Assembly (NCBI GenBank): GCA_020205615.1
Contig: CM035152.1
Coordinates: forward strand, 119,696,043 to 119,760,042
DNA from: Panax quinquefolius
Taxonomy: Eukaryota; Streptophyta; Magnoliopsida; Apiales; Araliaceae
Length of the DNA: 64,000 nucleotides
Reading direction: 5' to 3'
The notes under the pieces are model-generated. The model worked only from the letters and a program-made list of their open reading frames with translations. It made no database searches and was not told the origin of the DNA. Shown piece by piece: positions 22,981 to 35,155 of this stretch. The position numbers were made by a program, and so were the translations under genes. Each line of letters starts with the position of its first letter. Position 1 is the stretch's first letter.

Positions 22981-25900
22981 ATGGCAGCTTCCAGTGTTAT
23001 CTCCGGCTACAGACTCTGCTTTGACGAGTTCAAAACATCTGAACCCAAATTTCACAAGACTCTGTCGTTACTGAAAAAAGCGGGTCTCGAAGAAGCCTTG
23101 GGTATAGACACATTGATCTACCCGAAGCTGGTGAAAGAATTCTACAATAATGGTGTATTTGAAAACAACACCATCACTCCGAAAGTCAGAAACGTAGAAA
23201 TCAGACTTAAGGCTGAGGACATCAATCTAGCCCTAGGTCTCAAATCTAAATGGTATCCGTCCATAGATGGCATAGACTTCCATAAGGGACTCAAAAAGAT
23301 TCATCACAAGAAATCACCCTCTGTCAAAGGATACAAGAAGAAGGAGTTTCCACAGAGGTATGAATTTCTAGCTGATATTGTTGGAAAATGTATATGTTGC
23401 AAGAGCTCGTCACGACTCAGAAATGAGGTGCAACTCAAGCTCATAACTGCCATATGTTATGAAATATAACTTAACTATGGGGCTCTATTGCTTGAATGGA
23501 TTGGGAAGTGGTTAATCAGCTCAAAGAAGACAAAGAGCTCTCAAAAGATGCTCTACGGACGATTTATAAGCATCATCTTACAGGCTGCTCTGGGTGACTT
23601 AATTAAGGATGATGAAGGAGAATCCATTAATCCAAATCGTCGAATGACCCAGCAACTATTCGAGAACTGGAAAAGGAATCCAGCTGAAAATGTGCAGATG
23701 ATGTCTGAATCCAGTGGTAGAACTGGTGAAATAAAGGAATCGGGAGTGCCAGAAATATATGTCATTGTCGAGAAAACCAAGAAGAAGAAGAAGAAGAATA
23801 AAGAAGAACCCATTGCTTTGGTCGAAAAAAGCAAGGGCAAAAGAAAGTCGAAAGGCGTAACTATAGATGAGCCTCGTGGATCCACTATCGATAAGCCTCG
23901 TAGAGTCCTCGACATCGAGACTCTAAGGATCCTAAGAAGGAAGGAACAAAGAAGTCGAGGCGTAAGAAGATAGAGCTACCATCTCTCAGCTACTGAAGAA
24001 GAATAAAATCAGCCACAAATCAAAAAGGCCATCGATCTCTTCGATCGTAGAGTCTCTACCAATCGTAGAGGTCAGACCAAATACATCAAGCAAGGAGGTA
24101 GTTATATCAAACATTCCGGTTGATCAACAGGACAAAACCGAAGTTCAAGAAAGTCTTGAGGCTGTGGCTCAGCCTAGAAAGCCAAGAAGAAAGCTGGTTA
24201 AGAAATACATTCTTGTCAATGAAGAAGTACTAAAAATGGAAGACAAAGAATTGGTTGCTAAAAGGGAACCAGCCAATGAAAGCCAAAAAGTCAAAGCTCA
24301 AACTGAGGGGGAGACAACTAAAGCCCTAATGATAGAGAATACATCTGCTAAGGGGGAGATGTCTCAAGTTCCAATCCCAGAAGGTGCTCCAGTTGAGGGG
24401 GAGGTATTGATCTTATAAGAAGATGATCAAGTTGAGGGAGAAGCTCATGACATCTCCATGGCAAAGAGGTTCTTGCAGGAAATGAAGAAGAACCAATGCA
24501 AGAACATCATGTGGCCATTGAGATAATGGAATCCTCAAACGAAAACAGAGAAGAGGATGAAGGTGATGAGGTTCAGATCATTGCTGTGGGCATTGATGGG
24601 TACAGAAGAGCCAACTATGAGCAACTATTTGCATATCTACCCATGATGCCTTTCCATCAAGCTCAAATTCTAAACTCTTGGAATCACATGTTTTGGAGCT
24701 TCAAAGAGTATCCGACCATCTCAATGCTAGCTAATGGATTCCTGTGAGGATTCAACTTTGCCAAGAAGTTACTCACAAACAACTCTTCCTCAAAGAATAA
24801 TCCTGAGGTACTATCTATCCCAACCCTCTTCAGAGTTAATCACTTGCCATCATCCTCATTTAGTCAATTTTATGAATTACCACGATGGTTGGAAGTAGTT
24901 CTTCATCCACTAAATTAATTTCTAGTTGCAGAATCCCAAAAATTCTACAACTGATGAACCAAACTTGACCAAGTCTATACTACTCTCACCTCCCATCATC
25001 TCTACGATCACTGACCTAGCCCCATCATAGAGTCTCACCCCCCAAATCGTAGAGCCACCGAACCAAAACATCCAAACGCAGTCCCCTCCATCAGATATTC
25101 CCTTCTTATCCAAAAATTAATACTTTAATCTTGATCTTGCTCTCTACTCATTGCAAGATCAATTCAACAGCACACCACCTCCTTCACAAATTCCCCAACT
25201 GAATGAAATTCTTTCAGAATTGTCCACAAAGGCTGATTTGTCAGCAATGTCTGTGAAAGTGATCAAGGAACTCGATGAGAGTCTTGAAGATCACACTACA
25301 CTTATTCAGCTGAGATTAACATCAATGATCAATGCTGCAAATAATCTCCCAAGCTCCCTAAGCTCCGAGCTCTCTAAAATGCTTAAAGAGATCATCAAAG
25401 AAATGCTTCAAAGCATAAAAGACAGGGATGACATCCACTTTCTCGCAGCTAAAAGACATAGGGATGCTGTCTTGATCTTACAAAAGGCTCAAGAATCTCA
25501 GAACGAACTAATGATAAAGAGTATCACAAGTCTCCAAACTGCAGTCAAGGAATTTCAAGACTTCTCCATGGGTCAAATGCAATGCAAACTGAAACTGTCC
25601 TAAACATCCTTCAATGACGTGAAACTCGTTCTGATGCTTTGATCCAAGAAAATCGCGAGGACATTGCTCAAACTCAGAGTCAACTCAACGAGCTTGTCCA
25701 AGGAGTCACTCGCCTCTCTAAAGACATTCGAACCCTTGATGCTGACATAAAGGGGGAGAATAAAGGAAAGGAGATCCAGGAGGCAAGGGCAGGAGGCAGA
25801 GGTCAATTCCAAACTCAATCCTCGAGGAATCCTCCTGCAAGGCAAATCCACCAGCAGACTCCACGATCCAGCCATCAGACCCAACGAGCAAATCAGCAGG

Positions 25901-26161
25901 AAGTTTTAATGGCTCAACCATTAAGGAGTCTAGGGCCAACTACCAGCTCTCATGAGGTAACAACAACAGGCCTAAGAATGCCAATTGGAGATCCTGCATT
26001 CATGAATAGGCATGATCACAATCCTAGACTAAGCCCAAGTGAGTCGGAAGATTTAGCCGTAAGGGATGAAGCTAGCAGAAAAAAAGAGAGAGCGAGGAAT
26101 ATGCAAATCCTCCAAGAAGCAAAAGGCCGAAGAAATAGAGATAAGTTAAATTTTAAGTCGT
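22981..26161 (+). pseudogene. Sirevirus-like extra ORF region after pol, broken
   Basis: The first frame starts MAASSVISGYRLCFDEFKTS at 22981 and, apart from one TAA at 23467-23469, continues to 23973 (about 330 codons). It has a globular N-terminal part (IYPKLVKEFYNNGVFE, AEDINLALGLKS) and then a Lys-rich stretch (KKTKKKKKKNKEEP). Later pieces at 24164-24747 carry Glu/Lys-rich repeats. The piece at 25151-25603 is strongly helical, probably coiled coil, and 25639-26166 ends with a basic tail (KERARNMQILQEAKGRRNR). The N-terminal part recalls proteins annotated as putative plant transposon protein; position and coiled coil recall the so-called env-like ORF of Sireviruses. I saw no convincing signal peptide or transmembrane segment. 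Confidence 0.6.
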
Positions 26162-26335
26162 ATTGATGTAATCAAACTTAAATGTAATATCTATCTTCAA
26201 TACATCAATAAATTCATGCTTATTCTCTAGAAATTTTAGCTGCTCACTGAAATTCTAAGTCATGTTTACTTTTTTTCAAAATCACATATAAAATCTAATA
26301 ATCATGACAACAAATCTCCTTGGTTATGTCAACAT

Positions 26336-26349
26336 CAAATAGGGGAGAT
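26336..26349 (+). other. copia polypurine tract
   Basis: AAATAGGGGAGAT abuts the 3' LTR start TGTTGAAG at 26350, as needed to prime plus-strand DNA synthesis. Confidence 0.8.
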
Positions 26350-27816
26350 TGTTGAAGAATGCATATTTTGATTTGATGTTTTAAAGTAAATGCTCATGAT
26401 TATATGTAAAGTCCTTCAAGGAATATATGTACAAGGACTTAGTGATAGATCAAAACCATTAGGTTGATCTTAGTCTTTAATGTTCACTTAAACGATAGAT
26501 AAAGAGATCAAAAATGTTAGGTCGATCTATCGATGACTAAAAAAGAAATAGATAGGCCTCAAAGAGAATCATAGTCATCCAAATTGATCAACAAAATGCG
26601 TAAGCTAAGGCAGATCGTAGAGCTTAGAAGATCGTAGTGTATCGCCAAGAAGGGCCTCTCTCAAGAATCGTAGAGAGTGGTCCAGGACGTTTTCGTAGAA
26701 GATAACTCGTAGATCGTAGTGTGCTCTCTCAAACGTAGAAGACGAAAGGAAGACGAAGCAAGCAAAGATCGAAAGATCGAGTGTGCAAAGATCGTAGCTT
26801 GCAAAACCTTTGAAAGAAATCGTAGTGTTCCATTCAACTCAAGCACAAATATGACAAAGACACCACGATATGGATCGTAGAGTATCATCTCGCTTCAGGT
26901 CGTAAGCATCGAGCCCTATCTTTGATTGAAGACAAATTCCAACAAATATGGAATGGGTTTTGACGTTGAAGCACTCACCAAATCCAATGGTACAAAAAGA
27001 TATCCTTAGTATTCATCGAAAAGAACGTGTTCAAGAAGTCAAGAAAAGGACCATTGGGCAGAGGAAAACACCTTTTCAGGTGTTAGGTGAGAAAGCAGTC
27101 TGCAGTGTCAATGAATGTAATGCATTTCGAAGATGAGCGTAAAAGTCTCCATCAAAGCTCGAAATGTCAAACGATTTAATGCCTCATCAAATGACTTCAA
27201 CGGATAGATTTCAAGATCATCATATATATACAAACACGCATATGAGAGAGAAGTAAGCAAGTATTGAACAAAATGCACAAGAACATTCAACGCTCAACTC
27301 TACGATCCGAGAAAAGAGGAAGCTTGCTCACCTACTCGGCTCTTTCAAACAAGTGCTTAATAAAGAATCGAGTAGCACCAATCACGATCTCAACAACAAC
27401 CAATCAATCTGAAGTAAGAGTTCCAAGTCTAAAGGACTTGAAGAGTTCTAAGTGAATCATGAAGAACCAAGTCTCGGACTTTGAAGAGTTCAAGAGTGAA
27501 CTAAGAAGTGCCTGAGATTGCTTGGTCTGTAGGAATCTGTGAGATTCGAGAAAGTGTAAAAAGACATCCTTAGTGGATTTCCTACTCGAGGAGTAGAAGA
27601 GTGGACTAGGAGCTTTAAGTGCTCCAACCACTTAAAAAAAACTCTATTATTTATTACTATAACTATATAAATCGCCTCACTCTCTTTAACTCACTATCTA
27701 AAAAAGGGTTTTCAAAGAAACCTTAATTTCCGTCAGCTTAAGATCTTTATCAAAACAGTCTTTATACAAAGAAAAGTTTTTAATATCTATTCAACCCCCC
27801 TTCTAGATAACTATTC
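26350..27816 (+). repeat. copia 3' LTR, 3' end truncated or altered
   Basis: It matches the 5' LTR from TGTTGAAGAATGCATATTT to CTTCTAGATAACTATT. The expected last ~20 bp (GTGTCTCCTGAACTAACA) are replaced by CCCTCAGCTCG, which is probably flanking LTR DNA. It carries seven ATCGTAG copies between 26614 and 26879, against five in the 5' LTR. Confidence 0.8.
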
Positions 27817-28818
27817 CCTCAGCTCGTATTTTACATACTCTAAGTGTTCATATAATAATTTTACATTTCTGAATCCATTAACTCAGAATTCACTTTTAAG
27901 TTCATTATCGAGCATTCGTTTATCGTTCCTGAGCGTTCAATACTCGTTTTCTTCATTCTAAGTCGAAATTCGACGATTCTTGAGTCCACGACTCTTGAAT
28001 ACCTTAACTCAAGCGTTGACATTGAAAACCAGCGTTTCCAAGTCACACGGCAACTTTTGACTACTAATCCAAGATTTCTACATTTTTGACGTTTAACGTC
28101 TAATTCTGTAAAATTCGCCATAACTTCGTTACTCGAGTTTTATATGCCAAATCAAATGGAACAACTCCATTGATTCATTATCTTCATCCTAACCAAGCAA
28201 GATGCACATATTCTATCAAAGATGGTTTTCAATTTGTCCATCAACAACCAAGTTAATGATCAATGGTTTCTACAATTTAAATTTACGTAAACCCTTAAGA
28301 TTTCTACTTAAACATGACTTATCAATTTTTTAATCATTAAAAGCCATCTTTATTCCTCCATAAGAGGCATGCTCCACCAATCTACAATTCTTTACGAATA
28401 AGGAATCGAAAATTAGAAAAGTTAACGTTTTACAAAAGTTTACCTCTTCGTTCTTCACGTTCTTGCTAAAACTTCTTATGTTTTGCTTTAAAGTAAGATG
28501 ATTGCTTGTTTCTAGCTTTCTCTCTCTCTCAAAATAAGTTGGACAATTCTTGTAAAACAATAAATGACCAACTTAAGCTTTCTTTTATAGATAAACCTAA
28601 TGGAGGTCATAATAGTCTTTTTCCCACCTCCTTACTATTCATTTCTTCCTCACCAAGTAAATTTGCTTTACTTGGTCATCAAGTAGCCGGCCCACATGGC
28701 CTTGTGGGTCCCCCTATGGGTTTCACCATGGGTTTTACCCATTCGGTGACCCATCGATTCGATCCGCGGTTCGATTTTTTGGATCGGGCTTAATTAAACT
28801 TAATATCGGGCCTTAACT
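27817..28818 (-). repeat. Family D gypsy LTR (minus), second piece
   Basis: This continues the LTR interrupted at 15463 by the copia element. It has no coding capacity; GC-rich motifs near 28680-28790 and TTAATTAAACTTAAT lead into the assembly gap. The open frame at 28506-28793 is incidental. Confidence 0.5.
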
Positions 28819-28918
28819 NNNNNNNNNNNNNNNNNNNNNNNNNNNNNNNNNNNNNNNNNNNNNNNNNNNNNNNNNNNNNNNNNNNNNNNNNNNNNNNNNN
28901 NNNNNNNNNNNNNNNNNN
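28819..28918. other. Assembly gap, 100 N
   Basis: Exactly 100 unknown bases, the conventional placeholder for a scaffold gap of unknown size. The true distance between flanks is not known, and the flanks belong to different elements. Confidence 0.99.
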
Positions 28919-31219
28919 AAACATAAGATCCAAAACTTAATCGACAATGGGAGATTGTGGTGACTAAACCCGACCAACCTCTCATGTGCAAGACAACCCT
29001 CTTCCTCAACACAAAGAAGAAGAGGTCAATATGATTAATTAGATCAAATTAGACAAAGTTCCAATTACATTTTGAATCTTCCCAAACCAACAAGGATGGT
29101 ACCGATAAATGGGATTACGCATGCCCAATTCATTGATGGAAAGAAAGATTACAGGCCTTCACAATACTAATTGCGCGAATCGGTGATCCATCAACATCAA
29201 GTCACATCGCCAATTAGTCATCGTCAGGAGCATCCTAGTCTCCTTCCTTTTGTCATGAATACTCCATCATCACCTTGAAAGCGAAACAATGGAGGATAAA
29301 GTTGCAAAAGAATAAGTGCAAAGCCCGCCGTAGATTTTGCCAACAAAAGGAATTTACATACCTTGGCCAACCTATGTAGGAGAGATATTTCCAGATGATG
29401 ATCAAATGAAGGAAGAATTAAATTCCTTTTACCTCCAATCAATCCCCATTCAAGACGGTTCAATTCCAATGGGTATGCGGTACTCACTCCCACTCGCCAC
29501 AAAGCCACGAGAAGAATGTTGGGCACTCACTTCACCTCATTCGTAATTTAATTGACAAAGATTGTGGTCTGCAAATGGCGATGACGACACTTTGTTGCTT
29601 GAGAGTGGGAACACATGTCCTACAAAATGGAAGGATGGCGAAAGCAGTTATATCCGCCGAGGATGATTCGGTGCTGCATTCACCTACAATAAAAGCAATT
29701 CAACTCAAAGGTGCCGATAATTCTTTGAAAGTGGCTACACCAGAGCCAATTCTCTTTGCCATCTAGGCCACAGATCCTCTGTTGTCGACTTGAAAAAGTC
29801 CCATGGAATTATGGGCAAATGAAGGATCTACCTCACATACAACCGCATCAATGTCAAGGAGAATCCATCAGTATCTTCCCATCGGGTGATGAAGCCTACC
29901 ATCAAATAAAATGGGAAAGTTTCCATAGAGAAATTGAAGAGTTCCTTTATACCATGGGCCATAATGAAGCCAAGGTGGTTTTAAGCTTGAGAGAAGCTCC
30001 ACAATAAATTTCCATATCGCACTTGGTTTTCTTCTTCAAGATCATCTAAAGAAGCCCATTTACCAAAATCAAATTGGATGTGGAAAAATTCCAACATCCG
30101 TTGATCACATTTTCAACAACAATGTGGTATCTTTCATCGATGATTTACATACCCGGCTGAAGGGACGGGTCATTGCAAGTCGTTACATATAGCGGTTTTG
30201 TCCTCCTGATACATGGTAGAGGAGTCTTGATAGATGGAGGTTCATCTCTCAATATCCGTCTCTTATCGCTACATCGGAAGATGAATATCAACCCCAAGAG
30301 GATCAAAAGTAGCAATACGGTTATCAAAGCTTTTGATGGATCCCGAAGAAATGCCATTGGAGAGATTGAACTGCTAGTGGAGATTGGTCCACATACGTTC
30401 AGTGTATCCTTTCACGTGCTCAAAATAGCTACAAGATACAACTTGCTGTTGGGAAGACCGTGGATTCATATGGCTGGAGTTGTCCCTTCCACCCTTCATC
30501 AGCAACTCAAGTACTTTATCAACAATAGCCTAGTCAATACCACTCGATCGCCTTTAATTCGTGGTTAAGCGAGTCAGCCGTCCATGCTCCTCGAGGTGAA
30601 AGCAACATTCATTACCATCCCTCGAGGCTCCACCCCTCTCACACCCAAGATTTCTCATTGAAGTAATGTCGGCTACTCAAGAGATGATGTCATTGGGTCA
30701 TCAACTTGGACAAGGGTTGGACAAAGATCATCGGGGCATTAAGCACCCAATTCAAGTTCCTAGTCAAACAGGACAACTGGATTAGGCTATTACACATCTC
30801 TAGTCATAGGAAACCTCGTAAGCACAAACAAATTCCTTCATCTTTAGCCATAAGGCGATTATCTCCACCTACCGATCCTGAGCCTATACAGTCTCCAGTA
30901 AAGGTTCCAGCCCACGTTATGGCTATGCTATTTCCCAAACCGATACCAGTTAAAGTAAAAGAGGTCCTGATTCTTGATCCTGAAGTGGAAGAAAGGGAAC
31001 GGAGACGTAAACAAGACATCGCTAGGAGGTTATCTCATCTACGTATCCTTTTTCATGATGAGCACACAAATAGATACACTCTAGACGATGATTGTCTTGA
31101 CATTATGGTCATCATTCGGGAGAAGGAGGATGATGATCGTCACTTCATTACTGCCGTACACCAGGAGTTCACCCTTGACAATTGGAGCAGCACTCCTTGC
31201 ATTTGTCGCCAATGGTAAA
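28919..31219 (+). pseudogene. TAT/Ogre-type gypsy gag-protease fragment
   Basis: The protease region at 30173-30568 reads GVLIDGGSSLNIRLLSLHRK, VIKAFDGSRRNAIGEIEL and YNLLLGRPWIHMAGVVPSTL, the pattern of TAT/Ogre and Athila elements; the active-site motif is DGG where DN/DS/DT-G is usual. A G-patch-like HQLGQGLDK follows near 30700, then a basic linker to 31218. The piece before it (29337-30007) includes EKVPWNYG and is mostly unrecognised gag. RT and integrase are absent: the fragment is cut on the right by an LTR beginning at 31220 and on the left by the gap. Confidence 0.7.
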
Positions 31220-31881
31220 TGTAATAACCCAAGATTTTCTATATAATTAAATCAGAAATTTTACGCATAAACTTTTTTTTTACTTTAAAGGTGGGAATAT
31301 GTATAAGTCAAAGCGTATGTATTTATGTGATTAATAAAAATATATTTATTACATAAATAATTACAAATAATTTTATTTTAGAATTATTGTTCATTATAAA
31401 TTATATTCTTATAATAATTAATTCTATAGTAGAAATGTTTTTATTAAATATTTTCCATAAAATATGATTATATATTATTTAAATAATATATGAAATGATT
31501 ATAGAATTATTATAAAAATTATTTTATTTTATTATATTTAATTTATTCGATTAGTTAAGTTAATTATTTTAACTTAATTAATAATGTTATGTATGAAAGA
31601 TACATCGATATGGAATCCAAAACCCTAATTACGATTTGGAATAAGGAAAGAGAATATTAATATAATATTAATTATATTTCAATCTTATAAATATGTCTTC
31701 GTATGTGTAAGTCGTTAATAATTGGTCAATTATAGTGTAACAAAGAGAAAACTTAGTTTTATCAGCTAAACCCTAATTTGAAACCCAAATTAGAGTACAA
31801 GATTGTTTTGTAATTGTGTTATGTGATTAATGTTAATTATTATGGATTTGATTAGGTAACCCCTAATTAAAATTTAGAAAC
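31220..31881 (+). repeat. Family C LTR (+), first segment
   Basis: It starts TGTAATAACCCAAGATTTTC, is AT-rich, and has AACCCTAATT motifs at 31620 and 31770. It is interrupted at 31882 by element B. The sequence after element B (40259 onwards) has the same AAACCCTAATT character, so the two are read as one split LTR. Confidence 0.5.
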
Positions 31882-32868
31882 TGTGAGACCCCAAATTTTA
31901 TGAATAAAGATTTAAATTTCTCAAAATATTTTTTTTAATATTATGGTGTGGATTTGATATAATGTTATGGTTGTGGTTAATATTTATAAATTTTGCAAAA
32001 GTATGCAAGTTGTTGATTATATTCGATTGGTGGGGAATATTTTTTTTGTCGGGAAATATCCGTATGATGAAATCACAATCATTGGTGGACCATTAACGGA
32101 ATTATTGTCGAATTGAGAAAAACGACAAAAATATTTTTATGAAAATAACTTGGTGAAGTTTTACCGTTAAAATTGTTGGAAACACCAAATGTTAAAAGTA
32201 ATGTGAATATGGCGTGGTTGCATAAGAATACCCTGCTTTTTGATTATCGATGCTTACGTGAGAAGTCACTCAATTATTTTTAATTATTGCTACAATAATT
32301 TGCGATAAGATCTCACGTTATTTGATTCAATTATTGTCGATATTTTATATATTATTAAATCAATAATTGAGACGACGAAGTTATTAATATTATTATTTGC
32401 AATATTAACGATGTCTATAAGTTATGCCAATGAGAGTTTGGTCACCTAATTATACTGTGATAGGAAGAAATACTTATTGGAAAGTCCCTCTTTCCTCGGA
32501 GCGACCACTAGGTCGATTAATATTGTGAATTATAATAATGATGATAAATGTTGTTAAATATATTGAGGTGTCTTTTTTATGAAGTCACGATGTTTATATA
32601 TATATATATATAAATTTTGTTTTATTAGTATTATTAATGTAATAAAACAGGAAAAGCTTTTATATAAAATGAATACTTTTATAAAGTTATTCATTTTATT
32701 AGATTATAAATAGAATATATTATATTTTATTTAAAAGATTTTATTTTATTAGAATATTTTATTAATATTGCATAGTATAGTAATTTAATATGGACCGTCC
32801 CGTTTAAAAGTAAATCAATCGGACCGCTCATGAATTAGTTACTATTCAGTCCATTCTACTATAAATAG

Positions 32869-32878
32869 AAGCTCATTC
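32869..32878 (+). promoter_or_regulatory. TATA box of element B 5' LTR
   Basis: CTATAAATAG, followed by AGCTCATTCC and a CT-rich start region. The 3' LTR has TATAAATAAA with the same surroundings at 37526. Everything downstream in the LTR would be transcribed leader. Confidence 0.65.
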
Positions 32879-33039
32879 CTTTATTATTTCTTACTTAATT
32901 CACCTGAAACTCTGAGAGAGAGAACTATAGAGAAAGAAGAAAAGTATTCACTACTTCACTACTCCTATATCCGCTTTCTTCTAAGGTAAGGGATATTATT
33001 TGTTGTACTAAATGGGGTATTATTTCTTTCAGATTCATG

Positions 33040-33440
33040 AAGAGAGCTATTGTTATTCCATTCTTTATTATTATGTTGAATAACTTTGGCTATGCTAAGT
33101 ACCGCATACATGGTGAAATTCTTCTATTATTACTATTCTTTATTATTCATTGGAATAACTTTTATGCGGTTCACGCATGCATGGTGAATTCATTGTTATT
33201 CCATTCTTTATTATTCTCATTGGAATATCCTGCATGCGTGCGGTTTACGCATGACCTGTTCCATTCTTTATTATTCTCGTGGAATAACTTTTGTCTGTCA
33301 TGCGATTTATCGCGTTTGCATGGTGAATTCGTTGTTATTCCATTCTTTATTATTCTATTGGGAATAACACATGCAATGCGGCCTATCGATGCATGGTGAA
33401 TTCTTCATTATTCCATTCTTTATTATTCTCATTGGAATAA
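33040..33440 (+). repeat. TTATTCCA/TGGAATAA hairpin tandem array
   Basis: Six units spaced about 65-80 bp each carry TTATTCCA, then TTCTTTATTATT, then TTGGAATAAC, so each can fold into a stem of up to about 8 bp. ATGCATGGTGAATTC lies between units. Confidence 0.75.
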
Positions 33441-34369
33441 CTCGCTCTATGTGAATTACCGCATGCTTGGTGAATGATTCTTCATATTCATAATGAATAG
33501 TATTTTCATTCAAAAAAGGGATTTACCAGGGGTAGTTTCATAATTTTTTGACCTCAAAAATTATGGAAAAATTTGAAATGATAGTTTGATGAGTTTTCTA
33601 GATTTTGTCCAAAAATGACGATTTTTGGATGTATAGATTAGAGTTATGAATTTTATAGGAAAAGACTATTTTAAAAGTAAACCCTTATAACTCCTTGTGG
33701 TTAACTCCAAAATTGGTGAAATTTTTATTGGGAGTACATGTATATAATAGGGTATATCCTGTAAATTTGAATTTTGGACAAAAGTACAATTTATGATAAA
33801 TGTCTAAATATTCGCGCTTTTAGCCATATGAAAATAGTAAATGAATTTTAAAAATTATGGGAAAAATATATGTTCAATATGGGACTATATTACTACTAAA
33901 TCCTAAAAAAGAAATATTTTTGGACCTGATTTGGTATTTTCATGAAAATGAACTAGTTATGAGTAAATGAATTAAATATGTTATGTGAAGTAATAAAATT
34001 GGAAAATAGGATTTTATGGCTCGGGAATCCTATATAGGGTATATGTAGATTTTTGATGAGGGATTTGATCATCAATGATGAAATCTTAATAAGTATGACA
34101 TTTTTGAATGATTAATGCATTATTTGATAAAGTGTAAACAATTGAAATAAATTGTTTATAAGTTTAAGAAATAATTAAAATATTGTTATAATATTAAGAT
34201 ATTAGATTATGAGATTATTAAGTGATTAATAACATTTGGTAATTATTGAACGCTGGATATATTATATTATAAATGTTTAATATTTATTATTTATCTCATT
34301 TGATTGATTCTTTATATCATTGTCATTATTCTCATGCTTATATTATGATGAAAGTCATCTCACGTGGCA

Positions 34370-35155
34370 CAGAAGTATAGATGAACTTGGTATGATTATG
34401 ACTGAGGATTATTCGGTATAATCATGATCGTAATGTTACAAATGATATGGTAAAAGTCCTCATCGGCCGTAGTGCATTGATGGACAGTTTTTGGTATGAT
34501 TATGGTTATGGATTCTCTTCGTCCAAGGGTGCAAAGATGAATTGTTTTATGGCATGATCAAGACCGTTTGATGAAAACACAATTATCTTTAGCCCTGTAG
34601 TGCATAGATAATTCGTGGTCGTGATATTAATGAATATCCTCGGCACGTAGTGCGGATGATTCGATGATATGGATTAATTATTGAGTAGTCTCAAAGAATG
34701 AAATATTAATTCATGGATGTGATATTAACGAATATCCTCGATCGTAAAGCGGGGATGATTCGATGATATGGATTAATTATTGTTTGAGTCTCAAAGAATG
34801 AAATATTAATTCATGGATGTGATATTAACGAATATCCTTGACTGTAGTGCAGGGGTAATTCGATGATGTGGATTATTTATTAAGCTGAGTCTCAGCGATA
34901 AAATATTGATAATAAACTTTTAATTCATTAAAGATAGTAGATATCATGCTCTACTTGACTCTTCTAAAATACAGTTGTATGTCTTTGGCTTTTAGGGCAA
35001 AGATGAATTGTTAATGAATATCTTTGGCCATAGTGAAAAGATGAAATTTATTAGTATGATTATGAGCAGAAATTGTGATTTGGTATAACCATGATTTTTG
35101 ATGTTTCAGGTGAAGATAGGTGATGAAAATTATCTTCGTCCTGGGTGCGAAGAGG
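34370..35155 (+). repeat. GTAGTGC hairpin array with varying stems (5' LTR)
   Basis: About nine units with a loop core like GGCCC(T)GTAGTGCA between complementary arms that differ from unit to unit. Examples are ATTATCT (34582-34588) with AGATAAT (34606-34612), and TCTTCG (35133-35138) with CGAAGA (35148-35153). Confidence 0.75.

Larger units (their letters stand above)
15464..27816 (+). mobile_element. Sirevirus-like Ty1/copia retrotransposon, decayed
   Basis: The element has 5' LTR, primer binding site, gag, protease, integrase, RT, RNase H, an additional region after pol, polypurine tract and 3' LTR. Integrase precedes RT, which defines the Ty1/copia order. At about 12.3 kb with roughly 4 kb after RNase H it resembles Sireviruses. 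Frames are broken repeatedly. The flanks show no perfect target duplication, and the 3' LTR seems to lack its last ~20 bp. Confidence 0.85.

Noticed and set aside
22981..26161. A host gene between pol and the 3' LTR of the copia element
   Set aside because: It lies wholly inside the element, is broken by stops and lacks introns; an element ORF region is the simpler reading.
33037..33399. 120-aa plus-strand ORF in the element B LTR
   Set aside because: It is built from the TTATTCCA tandem array and is not kept as an ORF in the other LTR.
34370..35155. Regularly spaced short repeats as a CRISPR-like array
   Set aside because: Spacers are related to each other, arms vary, the host is a plant, and the array is part of an LTR.
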